A stretch of 64,000 nucleotides of DNA from Pseudomonas indica NBRC 103045. GTDB taxonomy: Bacteria; Pseudomonadota; Gammaproteobacteria; Pseudomonadales; Pseudomonadaceae. The stretch is from contig NZ_BDAC01000005.1 in assembly GCF_002091635.1 (NCBI RefSeq), positions 62,001 to 126,000 on the forward strand, read 5' to 3'. Of this stretch, positions 37,754 to 46,681 are shown one piece after another. A program made the position numbers and the translations under genes. Under the pieces are notes generated by a model, which had not been told where the DNA came from, did no database searches, and saw only the letters and a list, made by a program, of their open reading frames with translations. Position 1 is the stretch's first letter; every line of letters starts with the position of its first letter.

Positions 37754-40700
37754 TCATAGGGCCACACCCGCCGCGCTACGGCGCATGAAACGCCGCGACT
37801 GGCGGTCGAACCAGAGGTAGATCACCGGCGTGGTGAACAGGGTCAGCACCTGGCTGACCAGCAGCCCACCCACCATCACCAGACCCAGCGGCTGGCGCAG
37901 TTCGGCGCCGGAGCCGGTGGCGAGCATCAGCGGGATGGCGCCGAACAGGGCCGCCAGGGTGGTCATCAGGATCGGTCGGAAACGCAGCAGTGCCGCCTGG
38001 TAGATCGCCTCTTCCGGGCTCATCCCCTGGTGGCGTTCGGCGTCCAGGGCGAAGTCGATCATCATGATCGCGTTCTTCTTGACGATGCCGATCAGCAGGA
38101 TGATGCCGATGATGGCGATCAGGCCGAGGTCGTTGCCGGTCAGCAGCAGCGCCAGCAACGCGCCGACACCGGCCGACGGCAAGGTGGAGAGGATGGTGAT
38201 CGGGTGGATGTAGCTCTCGTAGAGCACGCCGAGCACGATGTACATGGTCACCACCGCCGCGAGGATCAGCAGCAGCGTGCTCGACAGCGAGGCGCGGAAG
38301 GCTTCGGCGGCCCCCTGGAATTCGGTCTGGATACCGCCCGGCAGGCCGATCTCCTGTTCCACCCGTTCGATGACTTGCACCGCCTCGCCCAGGGCCACGC
38401 CGGGCGCCAGGTTGAACGACAGGGTCACCGCCGGAAACTGGCCGATGTGGTTGATCAGCAGTGTGGTCGGCCGCTCGCTGATGCGCGCCAGCGACGACAG
38501 CGGTACCTGCCCGCCCTCCGCCGTGGCCACATGGATCTGGCGCAGCGCCGCCGGGCCGAGACGGTCGGCGGCCTGGGTCTCGAGCACCACGCGGTACTGG
38601 CTGGCCTGGGTGAAGATGGTGGAGATCTGGCGCTGGCCGAAGGCATCGTAGAGCGCGTCGTCGATGTCGGTGACGCTGACGCCGAGGCGGCTGGCGGCAT
38701 CGCGGTCGATTTCCAGGAATACTTGCAGGCCACGGTTCTGCAGATCGCTGGTGACATCGGTCAACTCCGGCTGCTGGCGCAAGGCGTCCACCAGCCTGGG
38801 GGTCCATTCCTCCAGCAGCGCCGCGTCCGGGGATTCCAGGCTGAGCTGGAATTGGGTACGGCTGACCCGGTCCTCGATGGTCAGGTCCTGCACCGGCTGG
38901 AGATAGACCTGGATGCCCGGCAAGCGTGCCAGCTCCGGACGCAACCGCTCGATCACCTCGCTGGCGGTGACGTCGCGCTCCGCGTGCGGCTTGAGGTTGA
39001 TCAGCAGGCGCCCGCTGTTCAGCGTCGGGTTGTCGCCGTCGACCCCGATGTAGGACGACAGACTGGCCACCGCCGGATCACGCAGGATCGCCTCCGCCAG
39101 GGCCTGTTGGCGCTCGCTCATGGCGCGGAAGGAAATGGTCTGCGGGCCTTCGGAGATACCCTGGATCACCCCGGTGTCCTGCACCGGGAAGAAGCCCTTG
39201 GGCACCGCCAGGTAGAGCAGCACGGTCAGGCCGAGGGTGATCACCGCCACCAGCAGGGTCAGCGGCTGGTGGCGCAACACCCATTTCAGGCCGTGGGAAT
39301 AGCGCTCGATCATACCGTCGATGAAGGCACCCGCTGCCCGGTAGAAACGCCCTTCTTCGCCGGCCTTCTCCGGCTTGAGCAGACGCGCGCACATCATCGG
39401 CGTAAGGGTCAGGGACACCACCAGGGAAATCAGGATGGCCACCGCCAGGGTGATGGCGAACTCGCGGAACAGGCGCCCCACCACGTCGGCCATGAACAGC
39501 AGCGGGATCAGCACGGCGATCAGCGAGAAGGTCAGCGACACCAGGGTGAAGCCGATCTGCCGCGCGCCCTTGAGCGCCGCGTTCAGCGGCGTCTCGCCCT
39601 CCTCCAGGTGGCGGGCAATGTTCTCCAGCATGACGATGGCATCGTCCACCACGAAACCGGTGGCGATGGTCAGGGCCATCAGGGTCAGGTTGTTGACCGA
39701 GAATCCGGCCAGGTGCATGACCACGAAGGTGCCAATCAGCGACAGCGGCACGGCTATGGACGGGATCACCGTGGCCGCCAGCTTGCGCAGGAACAGGAAG
39801 GTCACCAGCACCACCAGGATCACCGCCAGCAACAGCTCGTGCTGCACGTCGCTGACGGCGGCGCGGATGGTCTGGGTGCGGTCGGTGAGCGTCACCACGT
39901 CGAGGCTGGCCGGCAGCCCGGCGGTGATCTGCGGCAACAACATCTGGATACGGTCCACCACGTCGATGACGTTGGCGCCGGGCTGGCGCTGGATGTTCAG
40001 CAGCACCGCTTCCTGCCGGTTGGCCCAGGCGGCCAGGCGTTCGTTCTCGGCACCGTCGACGATGGTGGCGACGTCTTTCAGGCGCAACGCCGCGCCGTTC
40101 TGGTAGGTAAGGATCAGGTCGCGGTATTCGTCGGCGGACTTGAGCTGGTCATTGGCATCGAGCTGGGAAACGCGGGTCGGGCCATCGAAGTTGCCCTTGG
40201 GCTGGTTGACGTTGGAGGCGGTGATCAGGCTGCGCACGTCGGACAGGTTCAGCCCGTAGGACGCCAATGCCTCGGGGTTGACGCGGATGCGCACCGCCGG
40301 GCGCTGGCCGCCAGCCAGGGTAACCAGGCCGACGCCGCTGATCTGGGCGATCTTCTGCGCCATGCGGGTATCCACCAGGTCATGGACCTGCGGCAGGCTC
40401 ATGGTCTTCGAGCTGATCGCCAGGGTCAGTACCGGGGTGTCGGCCGGGTTGACCTTGTTGTACACCGGCGGCGCCGGGAGGTCGTTGGGCAGCAGGTTGG
40501 TGGCCGCGTTGATCGCCGCCTGGACCTCCTGCTCAGCGACGTCCAGGGACATTTCCAGGTTGAAGCGCAGGGTGATCACCGAGGCACCGCCGGAACTGGT
40601 CGAGGACATCTGCTTCAAGCCCGGCATCTGGCCGAACTGGCGCTCCAGCGGCGCCGTCACCGCGCTGGTCATCACCTCCGGGCTGGCGCCGGGATAGAGC

Positions 40701-40846
40701 GTCAGCACGCGGATGGTCGGGTAATCCACCTCGGGCAGCGCGGAGACCGGCAGCATCCGGTAAGCGATGATCCCGGCGAGGAAAATCGCCACCATCAGCA
40801 GCGTGGTGGCGACCGGCCGCAGGATGAACGGACGGGACAGGTTCAT
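37754..40846 (-). CDS. muxB: RND multidrug efflux permease MuxB (MdtB-like)
   Basis: A 1030-residue RND transporter, paralogous to MuxC and with the same topology: [20 protein letters not shown] start, Asp pair in [38 protein letters not shown] and a final TM near [16 protein letters not shown]. It forms the inner-membrane part of the pump with MuxC and takes substrates from the periplasm or membrane. The start overlaps the muxA stop by four bases. Downstream, the repeat block of 550 bases separates it from muxC. Confidence 0.94.
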   Translation of the reverse strand: MNLSRPFILRPVATTLLMVAIFLAGIIAYRMLPVSALPEVDYPTIRVLTLYPGASPEVMTSAVTAPLERQFGQMPGLKQMSSTSSGGASVITLRFNLEMSLDVAEQEVQAAINAATNLLPNDLPAPPVYNKVNPADTPVLTLAISSKTMSLPQVHDLVDTRMAQKIAQISGVGLVTLAGGQRPAVRIRVNPEALASYGLNLSDVRSLITASNVNQPKGNFDGPTRVSQLDANDQLKSADEYRDLILTYQNGAALRLKDVATIVDGAENERLAAWANRQEAVLLNIQRQPGANVIDVVDRIQMLLPQITAGLPASLDVVTLTDRTQTIRAAVSDVQHELLLAVILVVLVTFLFLRKLAATVIPSIAVPLSLIGTFVVMHLAGFSVNNLTLMALTIATGFVVDDAIVMLENIARHLEEGETPLNAALKGARQIGFTLVSLTFSLIAVLIPLLFMADVVGRLFREFAITLAVAILISLVVSLTLTPMMCARLLKPEKAGEEGRFYRAAGAFIDGMIERYSHGLKWVLRHQPLTLLVAVITLGLTVLLYLAVPKGFFPVQDTGVIQGISEGPQTISFRAMSERQQALAEAILRDPAVASLSSYIGVDGDNPTLNSGRLLINLKPHAERDVTASEVIERLRPELARLPGIQVYLQPVQDLTIEDRVSRTQFQLSLESPDAALLEEWTPRLVDALRQQPELTDVTSDLQNRGLQVFLEIDRDAASRLGVSVTDIDDALYDAFGQRQISTIFTQASQYRVVLETQAADRLGPAALRQIHVATAEGGQVPLSSLARISERPTTLLINHIGQFPAVTLSFNLAPGVALGEAVQVIERVEQEIGLPGGIQTEFQGAAEAFRASLSSTLLLILAAVVTMYIVLGVLYESYIHPITILSTLPSAGVGALLALLLTGNDLGLIAIIGIILLIGIVKKNAIMMIDFALDAERHQGMSPEEAIYQAALLRFRPILMTTLAALFGAIPLMLATGSGAELRQPLGLVMVGGLLVSQVLTLFTTPVIYLWFDRQSRRFMRRSAAGVAL

Positions 40847-42066
40847 GCGTCGCGCTTCTTCTCGTCGCCTTCGCTGGTCATGGCCGGCAACGGGGTGGCT
40901 GGCGGGTCGGTGATCACTTCCACCTTGGCGCCGTCGCGCAGGCGGTCGGTCCCTTCCAGCACCAGTCGTTCGCCCAGGGCCACGCCCTCTTCGATCAGGG
41001 TGCGCTCGCCATCGCTCGGGCCGGCCTGGACGCTACGCACCGAGACCTTGTCATCCGCACCGACGACGAACACGAAGGTCCCGCGCGAACCGTATTGCAG
41101 CGCCGCAGCGGGTATCAGGCTGGCCTGCCGGCGGGTTTCCACGCGCAGGCGCACATTGACGAACTGGTTGGGGAAGAGGATTTCGTCGGCATTGGCGAAC
41201 CGCGCCTTCATCCGGACCGTGCCGGTGGTGGTGTCGATCTGGTTGTCCAGGCTTTCCAGTTCGCCGGTGGCCAGCAACTGGCGCTCACTGCGATCCCAGG
41301 CCTCGACCACCAGCGGCTCGCCGCCGCTGGCGCGCGCCTTGAGCACCTGCGGCAGGTCCCCTTCGGGCAAGGTGAAGCTGACGGCGATCGGCAGGGTCTG
41401 GGTGATCACCACCAGCGGCGTGGTGTCGCCGCTGCTGATCAGGTTGCCGACGTCCACCTGGCGCAGGCCGAGGCGTCCGGAGATCGGCGCGCGTATCTGG
41501 GTGAACTGGAGGTTGAGCTTGGCTTCGTTGACTGCCGCCTGGTTGGCCTGCAAGGTGCCCCGGTATTGATTCACCAGGGCCAGTTGGGTATCCAGGGTCT
41601 GCTTGGCGATGGAGTCTTCAGCGTAGAGGCCCTGGTAGCGCTTGAGATCGATCTCGGCGTTCTGCAACTGGGCGCGGTTTTCCTGGAGGGTGCCTTCGGC
41701 CTGTTGCAGGGCCACTTCATAGGGCCGCGGGTCGATCACCGCCAGCAGATCGCCGGCCTTGACCATCTGCCCCTCCTCGAAGAGCACCTTGACCAGCTCG
41801 CCGTCCACCCGGCTGCGCACGTTGACCGTGTTGTAGGCGGTGACGGTGCCCAGCGCCTTCAACTGGATGGCGAAGTCGCCCTGCTCCACCGGCGCTACGC
41901 GCACCGGCACCGGGCCGCCGTCGCCGCGTCCCCAGGGGCCGCGACCTTTCTGTTCCGCAGGCGGGCTGGGCCAGAACCACCAGAGCAGCAGGACGATGAC
42001 GAGCAGGCCGAGGGCCGGAAACAACCAGCGGCGGGAAAAGCGGGAAGAGGTCTGCGTGTCGGACAT
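40843..42066 (-). CDS. muxA: Periplasmic adaptor MuxA of the Mux efflux pump
   Basis: A 407-residue membrane-fusion protein (HlyD/MdtA type). A single N-terminal TM anchor ([19 protein letters not shown]) is followed by lipoyl/barrel-sandwich halves ([44 protein letters not shown]), a helical hairpin (about 105-170) and beta-barrel parts ([18 protein letters not shown]). It links the RND subunits with OpmB. First gene of the operon. ATG 42066 is chosen; GTG 42078 (four codons upstream) is possible, and neither has a strong ribosome site. No regulator gene is adjacent. Confidence 0.92.
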   Translation of the reverse strand: MSDTQTSSRFSRRWLFPALGLLVIVLLLWWFWPSPPAEQKGRGPWGRGDGGPVPVRVAPVEQGDFAIQLKALGTVTAYNTVNVRSRVDGELVKVLFEEGQMVKAGDLLAVIDPRPYEVALQQAEGTLQENRAQLQNAEIDLKRYQGLYAEDSIAKQTLDTQLALVNQYRGTLQANQAAVNEAKLNLQFTQIRAPISGRLGLRQVDVGNLISSGDTTPLVVITQTLPIAVSFTLPEGDLPQVLKARASGGEPLVVEAWDRSERQLLATGELESLDNQIDTTTGTVRMKARFANADEILFPNQFVNVRLRVETRRQASLIPAAALQYGSRGTFVFVVGADDKVSVRSVQAGPSDGERTLIEEGVALGERLVLEGTDRLRDGAKVEVITDPPATPLPAMTSEGDEKKRDA

Positions 42067-42179
42067 GATGAGCGTCACTGTTCGAGGAGCGTGAACGATA
42101 AGCAGTCGGACCGTTCAAGCAAAGCGTCTTTACCGCTCTTTTACGCTTCCTCCCTCTCACCAAGTGCATGACCTGCAAA

Positions 42180-42205
42180 GAAAAACGGCCTGCGAGGCAG
42201 GCCGT
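42180..42205 (-). terminator. Rho-independent terminator of tpx
   Basis: On the minus strand ACGGCCTGC-ctc-GCAGGCCGT is followed by TTTTTC, 20 bases after the tpx stop. It also shields the muxA operon downstream from readthrough. Confidence 0.85.
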
Positions 42206-42224
42206 TCCGGATTGTTGCCGGCTG

Positions 42225-42725
42225 TTACTCGAGGGCTGCGAGGGCGGCCTCGTAGTTCGGCTCGCTGCCGATCTCGGCGACCAGCTCGCTGTGCAGCACC
42301 TTGTCGTTCTCATCCAGCACCACCACGGCGCGGGCGGCGACCCCGGTCAGCGGACCGCTGGCAATGGCGACGCCGTAGTTCTGCAGGAATTCGCGGCCAC
42401 GCATGGTGGACAGGTTCTGTACGTTTTCCAGCCCCTCGGCACCACAGAAGCGGGCTTGGGCGAACGGCAGGTCGGCGGAGATGCACAGCACCACGGTGTT
42501 TTCCAGCGTGCTCGCCTCGGCGTTGAACTTGCGTACCGAGGTGGCGCAGGTCGGGGTGTCGATGCTGGGGAAGATGTTCAGCACCTTGCGCTTGCCGGCC
42601 AGGCTGGCCAGGCTCACGTCGGCCAGACCGGCACCGACCAGGGTGAAGGCTGGCGCCTGCTGGCCGGGTTGCGGCAGTTGGCCTTCGACTTGCACCGGAT
42701 TGCCCTTGAGGGTCACTTGAGCCAT
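42225..42725 (-). CDS. tpx: Thiol peroxidase Tpx
   Basis: A 166-residue atypical 2-Cys peroxiredoxin reducing H2O2 and alkyl hydroperoxides with thioredoxin as partner. The peroxidatic Cys60 is in [11 protein letters not shown] (the Tpx signature) and the resolving Cys94 in ARFCGAEG. Length equals the family norm. It is monocistronic with a strong terminator. No OxyR site is obvious by eye upstream. In P. aeruginosa tpx is likewise next to the Na+:alanine symporter gene (from memory). Confidence 0.95.
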   Translation of the reverse strand: MAQVTLKGNPVQVEGQLPQPGQQAPAFTLVGAGLADVSLASLAGKRKVLNIFPSIDTPTCATSVRKFNAEASTLENTVVLCISADLPFAQARFCGAEGLENVQNLSTMRGREFLQNYGVAIASGPLTGVAARAVVVLDENDKVLHSELVAEIGSEPNYEAALAALE

Positions 42726-42838
42726 GGATCGATTCCTTGTTCGGGTGATGGATTACGTGGAAAACGCACAGTTAAGCACGGGCCGGAAGAAATGTCCTGA
42801 CCCGCAAGTCAGACTTCCTTCCAGCACACGGCGACACA

Positions 42839-44182
42839 TCAGTTTTTCGCGAAGTAATCCCGGGTCAGCTTCACCACCACCGGGCTGAGCAGCAACAGCG
42901 ACAGCAGGTTCGGAATCGCCATCAGGCCATTGAGGGTGTCCGCCACCAGCCAGGCGAAATCGAGCTGGGCGATGGCACCGAACGGCACGGCCAGCACCCA
43001 GACGATGCGAAACGGCCAGATCGCCTTGGTGCCCACCAGGAACTCCCAGCACTTCTCACCGTAGTAGCTCCAACCGAGGATGGTGGTGAAGGCGAAGATC
43101 ACCAGGGCCACGGTCAGGATCGAACCGCCGACGCCCGGCATGGCCGCCTCGAAGGCCGCCGCGGAGAGTGCCGCGCCGCTGGCGCCGCCGGTCCAGACGC
43201 CGGAGCAGATGATCGCCAGGCCGGTCAGCGAGCAGATGATCAGGGTGTCGATGAAAGTCCCGAGCATGCCGATCAGGCCGGAGCGCACCGGGCTGTTGGT
43301 GGTGCCGGCGGCCTGGGCGATACCGGCGGTCCCGAGGCCGGCCTCATTGGAGAAGATGCCGCGGGCGACACCGAAGCGGATCGCCGCCATCACCGCCGCG
43401 CCGGCGAAGCCACCGGTGGCGGCGACAGGCGTGAAGGCGTGGGTGAAGATCAGCGAGAAGGCGGCCGGGATGGCGTCGGCATGCACCACCAGCACAACGA
43501 TGGCGGCCACGATGTAGGCCACGCACATGAACGGCACCAGGGTCGCGGCGACCTTGCCGATACGCTGGATGCCGCCGAGGATGACCAGGCCGACGAAGAT
43601 CATCGACACCAGGCCGGTGATCCACAGCGGTACGTTGAAGGTGGTTTGCAGGGCGTGCGCCATGCTGTTGACCTGGACCATGTTGCCGATGCCGAAGCCG
43701 GCCAGCCCGCCGAAGATGGCGAAGGCGGTGCCCAGCCACAGCCACTTCTTGCCCAGGCCGTTCTTGATCGCGTACATCGGTCCGCCGACGTGCTCGCCGC
43801 GGTCATCCTTCTCGCGGTAGTGCACCGCCAGCGTCACCTCGGCGTACTTGGTGGCCATGCCCACCAGCGCGGTACACCACATCCAGAACAGCGCCCCCGG
43901 GCCGCCGAGGAAGATCGCGGTGGCCACGCCGGCGATGTTGCCGGTCCCCACGGTTGCCGCCAGGCACGTCATCAGCGCCTGGAACGGGCTGATCTCGCCG
44001 GACTCGTCGTCACCCTTGGTCCGGCCCTGCCACATGAGGCGGAAGCCGGCCGGGATCTTGGCCAGGGGCATGAACTTGAGCATGAGCATCAGGATCAGGC
44101 CGGTGCCGAGGATCAGCACCAGCATGGGTGGGCCCCAGACGATGCCGTTGATGGCGTTGACCAGATTGTTGAGGGATTCCAT
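42839..44182 (-). CDS. Sodium:alanine symporter family protein (AGCS)
   Basis: A 447-residue inner-membrane Na+-coupled amino-acid carrier (alanine/glycine:cation symporter family). About ten or eleven hydrophobic helices are visible, with the family signature TCLAATVGTGNIAGVATAIFLGGPGALFWMW and the motif GIFSNEAGLGTAGIAQAA. Substrate is most likely L-alanine and/or glycine; sequence alone does not decide. The gene has a long structured leader (44183-44404) and an A-rich motif at its ribosome site. The AAGGAG site lies 6 bases before ATG. Confidence 0.93.
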   Translation of the reverse strand: MESLNNLVNAINGIVWGPPMLVLILGTGLILMLMLKFMPLAKIPAGFRLMWQGRTKGDDESGEISPFQALMTCLAATVGTGNIAGVATAIFLGGPGALFWMWCTALVGMATKYAEVTLAVHYREKDDRGEHVGGPMYAIKNGLGKKWLWLGTAFAIFGGLAGFGIGNMVQVNSMAHALQTTFNVPLWITGLVSMIFVGLVILGGIQRIGKVAATLVPFMCVAYIVAAIVVLVVHADAIPAAFSLIFTHAFTPVAATGGFAGAAVMAAIRFGVARGIFSNEAGLGTAGIAQAAGTTNSPVRSGLIGMLGTFIDTLIICSLTGLAIICSGVWTGGASGAALSAAAFEAAMPGVGGSILTVALVIFAFTTILGWSYYGEKCWEFLVGTKAIWPFRIVWVLAVPFGAIAQLDFAWLVADTLNGLMAIPNLLSLLLLSPVVVKLTRDYFAKN

Positions 44183-44191
44183 TTAAGGCTC

Positions 44192-44203
44192 CTTTTTCTT
44201 GTT
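44192..44203 (-). promoter_or_regulatory. Putative Hfq/Crc (CA) motif at the symporter ribosome site
   Basis: Reading the minus strand, AACAAGAAAAAG is four perfect AAN triplets and runs into the AAGGAG ribosome site. Hfq/Crc in Pseudomonas represses translation of uptake genes by binding such A-rich sites. Confidence 0.5.
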
Positions 44204-44404
44204 GTCACGGCCAGGGGTGGTTCCCCTCGCCTTGTTCGGATCGGCGCACCGGTGGGTCCGCCGTCGCGTGCTGAGCTGCCTGGATGAGGCAGAGTTCCGG
44301 TTCGGGCATCGAAGCGGGTAATCGCTCCGCTGCTCCTCGCTCCCCTGCTGCCGGCGAGGCAATCGCCGGGTCCCCCAAGCGCGGGCCGCGCTTGCGGGGC
44401 GCAC
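44204..44404 (-). other. Long structured leader of the symporter gene
   Basis: About 200 bases of GC-rich transcript between promoter and gene with several strong hairpins on the minus strand: CAAGCGCG-gcc-CGCGCTTG (44375-44393), CCGGCGA-ttgcc-TCGCCGG (44351-44369) and CTGCCT-catcc-AGGCAG (44276-44292). No known riboswitch class was recognised; it does not show the glycine aptamer core. It could be a new cis-regulatory RNA or simply structured. Confidence 0.4.
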
Positions 44405-44434
44405 AGTATAGGAAGCGGAAGTTGGGGATTTTAA
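44405..44434 (-). promoter_or_regulatory. Putative sigma-70 promoter of the symporter gene
   Basis: On the minus strand TTAAAA (44429-44434) and TATACT (44405-44410) with an 18-base spacer, inside a locally AT-rich stretch. It would give a leader of about 215 bases. Confidence 0.5.
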
Positions 44435-44476
44435 CTCTTTAGACAGGAATGCTTGGGTGAATTTTCTGCGGCTCGC

Positions 44477-45418
44477 TCATTCGCCGCGGATTCGACTCGG
44501 CATACTGTCATTGCCACCGTCCCAATTCTGGTTACCGAACAACTCCGCCAGCCAATCGACGAAGACCCTGACCCGCCGTGACAACTGGCGATGCGGCGGA
44601 TACAGCGCGGTCAGCGGCAACGGCGGCGGGCGCCAGCGCGCCAGGACCTCGCACAGGTCGCCGCGGGCGATCTGCGCCGCGACGTGGTAGTACGGTGCCT
44701 GGATCAACCCGAGCCCGGCCTCGCAGGCAGCCACGTAGCCGTCGGCACCGTTCACCGCCAGTTGTCCGGGCAAGGCGCGGGTTATCAAGGTAGCGCCGTC
44801 CATGAACTCCAGCGCGAACGGCCGACCGGTGACCGCGGACAGGTAGTTGACCGCGCAATGCCCTTGCAGATCGTCCGGGTCCTGCGGCGTGCCATGCTCG
44901 TCCAGATAGGCCCGGCTGGCACAGGTGACCTGGGTGAGCCGGGCCAGCGGCCGGGCCACCAGGCTGTCGTCGAGCACGTCGCCGCCACGCAGCACGCAAT
45001 CCACGCCCTCGCGAATCAGGTCCACCGGGCGGTCGTTGGTGCTCAGCTCCAGCTCGAGGCGCGGGTAGCGCTGGCAGAACGATGGCAACGCGGGCACGAT
45101 CACCAGCCGGCCGAGGGAGCCGGGCATATCGACACGCAGCTTGCCCTGCGGATTGCGACGTGCCTCGGAGAACAGCGACTCGGTTTCCTCCAGGTCCGCC
45201 AGCAGCCGCACGCAGCGTTCGTAGTAGGCGGCACCGTCCAGGGTCGGGCTGACCTGGCGCGTGGTGCGTTGCAGGAGCTGCACGCCCAGGTGCGCTTCCA
45301 ATTGTTTGATCAGGGTTGTCACGGAAGCCCGCGGCATGTGCAGGCTGTCGGCTGCCTTGCCGAATCCGCCCAGCTCCACGATGCGAGTGAACACCCGCAT
45401 GGCAATGAATCGGTCCAT
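44477..45418 (-). CDS. LysR-family transcriptional regulator, divergent from aldo/keto reductase
   Basis: A 313-residue LysR regulator of the CrgA/AaeR-like branch. The HTH (about 3-60) reads FTRIVELGGFGKAADSLHMP then VTTLIKQLEAHLGVQLLQRTTR. The co-inducer domain has LIREGVDCVLRGGDV, typical of the branch. It is transcribed away from the aldo/keto reductase gene with a shared 116-base intergenic region that holds a T-N11-A palindrome, so it most likely controls that gene and itself. Confidence 0.92.
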   Translation of the reverse strand: MDRFIAMRVFTRIVELGGFGKAADSLHMPRASVTTLIKQLEAHLGVQLLQRTTRQVSPTLDGAAYYERCVRLLADLEETESLFSEARRNPQGKLRVDMPGSLGRLVIVPALPSFCQRYPRLELELSTNDRPVDLIREGVDCVLRGGDVLDDSLVARPLARLTQVTCASRAYLDEHGTPQDPDDLQGHCAVNYLSAVTGRPFALEFMDGATLITRALPGQLAVNGADGYVAACEAGLGLIQAPYYHVAAQIARGDLCEVLARWRPPPLPLTALYPPHRQLSRRVRVFVDWLAELFGNQNWDGGNDSMPSRIRGE

Positions 45419-45425
45419 GGCAATT

Positions 45426-45442
45426 ATTCGCCAGTTACGAAT
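45426..45442. promoter_or_regulatory. Putative LysR operator (ATTCG-N7-CGAAT)
   Basis: A perfect 5+5 palindrome containing T-N11-A, 8 bases from the LysR start and about 95 from the aldo/keto reductase start, the standard position of the high-affinity LysR site in a divergent promoter. Confidence 0.55.
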
Positions 45443-45534
45443 GGTGAATGCGTTTTTATCCGGTTTATCTTGCCGGGATCAACAACAAGAATGGGGTCCG
45501 AAATCTTTTCGCCATCCATTGAAGGAGTGTCCCT

Positions 45535-46530
45535 ATGAAAACCCGACGACTTGGCCGCAACGGCCCGGAAGTGTCCGCCATCGGCCTGGGCTGCATGGGC
45601 ATGAGCGATTTCTATGTCGCCGGCCGCGACGACCAGGAATCCGTCGCCACCCTGCACCGCGCCCTGGAGCTGGGGCTGAATTTCTTCGATACCGCCGACA
45701 TGTACGGCCCGTTCACCAACGAGGAACTGGTCGGCCGTGCCATCCGGGGCAAGCGCGATCAGGTGTTCCTGGCCAGCAAGTTCGGCATTCTGCGCGATCC
45801 GAACGATCCGTCGGTGCGTGGCGTCAGTGGGCGTCCCGAGTACGTGCGCCAAGCCATCGAAGGCAGCCTGAAACGCCTCGGCGTTGACCATCTGGACCTC
45901 TACTACCAGCACCGTATCGATCCGCAGGTGCCCATCGAGGAAACCGTCGGCGCCATGGCCGAGCTGGTTCGGGCCGGTAAGGTCCGCTACCTGGGGCTGA
46001 GCGAAGCGTCCGCAAACACCCTGGAGCGGGCGTGCGCGGTGCATCCGATCAGCGCCTTGCAGAGCGAATATTCGCTGTGGACCCGCGACCCGGAAACCAA
46101 CGGCACCCTGGAAGCCTGCCGGCGCCTGGGCATTGCCTTCATTCCCTACAGTCCCTTGGGCCGGGGCTTCCTCACGGGGGCGATCACCTCGCCGGCCGAC
46201 TTCGCCGAGGACGACTATCGCCGCTCCAGCCCGCGCTTCCAGGGCGAGAACTTCGCCCGCAACCTGCGGCTGGTGGAACAGGTGAAGACGATGGCGGAGG
46301 AAAAAGGCGTCAAGCCGTCACAGCTTGCCCTGGCCTGGGTGCTGGCCCAGGGCGACGACGTGATCCCGATCCCCGGCACCAAGCGCCGTCAGTACCTGGA
46401 AGAAAACATCGGCGCCCTCGACGTGCAGCTCACGGCCGACGAACTGGCACGGATCGACGCCATCTTCCCGGTCGACGCAGCCGCCGGCACGCGCTACCCG
46501 GAGGCGGTCATGCACATGGTGAATGTCTGA
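45535..46530 (+). CDS. Aldo/keto reductase
   Basis: A 331-residue NADPH-dependent oxidoreductase with a TIM-barrel fold. The catalytic tetrad is visible: Asp52 and Tyr57 ([10 protein letters not shown]), Lys82 (LASKFG) and His126 (YYQHRID). The N-terminal [19 protein letters not shown] and the C-terminal [17 protein letters not shown] are typical of the AKR13-like group. The substrate is probably an aldehyde or quinone-like carbonyl; it cannot be fixed from sequence. GAAGGAG precedes ATG 45535. Confidence 0.93.
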   Translation: MKTRRLGRNGPEVSAIGLGCMGMSDFYVAGRDDQESVATLHRALELGLNFFDTADMYGPFTNEELVGRAIRGKRDQVFLASKFGILRDPNDPSVRGVSGRPEYVRQAIEGSLKRLGVDHLDLYYQHRIDPQVPIEETVGAMAELVRAGKVRYLGLSEASANTLERACAVHPISALQSEYSLWTRDPETNGTLEACRRLGIAFIPYSPLGRGFLTGAITSPADFAEDDYRRSSPRFQGENFARNLRLVEQVKTMAEEKGVKPSQLALAWVLAQGDDVIPIPGTKRRQYLEENIGALDVQLTADELARIDAIFPVDAAAGTRYPEAVMHMVNV

Positions 46531-46550
46531 TCTTTGAAGGCCGCTGGTCT

Positions 46551-46680
46551 GTAGGAGCCAGCTCCGCTGGCGAAGCCTCTACGCGGGTCTTTTCGCGAGC
46601 AGAGCCCGCTCCTACACCGAAGACAAAGACATGCCCTTGTAGGGGCGAATTCATTCGCCCACGCCACCGCCGGGCGAATG
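46551..46680. repeat. REP cluster between aldo/keto reductase and tamB
   Basis: An inverted pair GTAGGAGCCAGCTC / GAGCAGAGCCCGCTCCTAC (46551-46615) and an inverted pair tgtaggggcgaattcattcg / cgggcgaatgac (46639-46681). The second ends at the tamB stop codon. No gene is present. Confidence 0.8.
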
Positions 46681-46681
46681 A

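Noticed and set aside
38030..41569. 1179-codon open frame on the plus strand
   Set aside because: Runs antisense through muxB and muxA; its product is a His/Gln/Asp/Arg-rich low-complexity chain.
44204..44404. Glycine riboswitch before the alanine/glycine symporter
   Set aside because: The conserved aptamer core elements were not found in the minus-strand leader; only unrelated hairpins are present.
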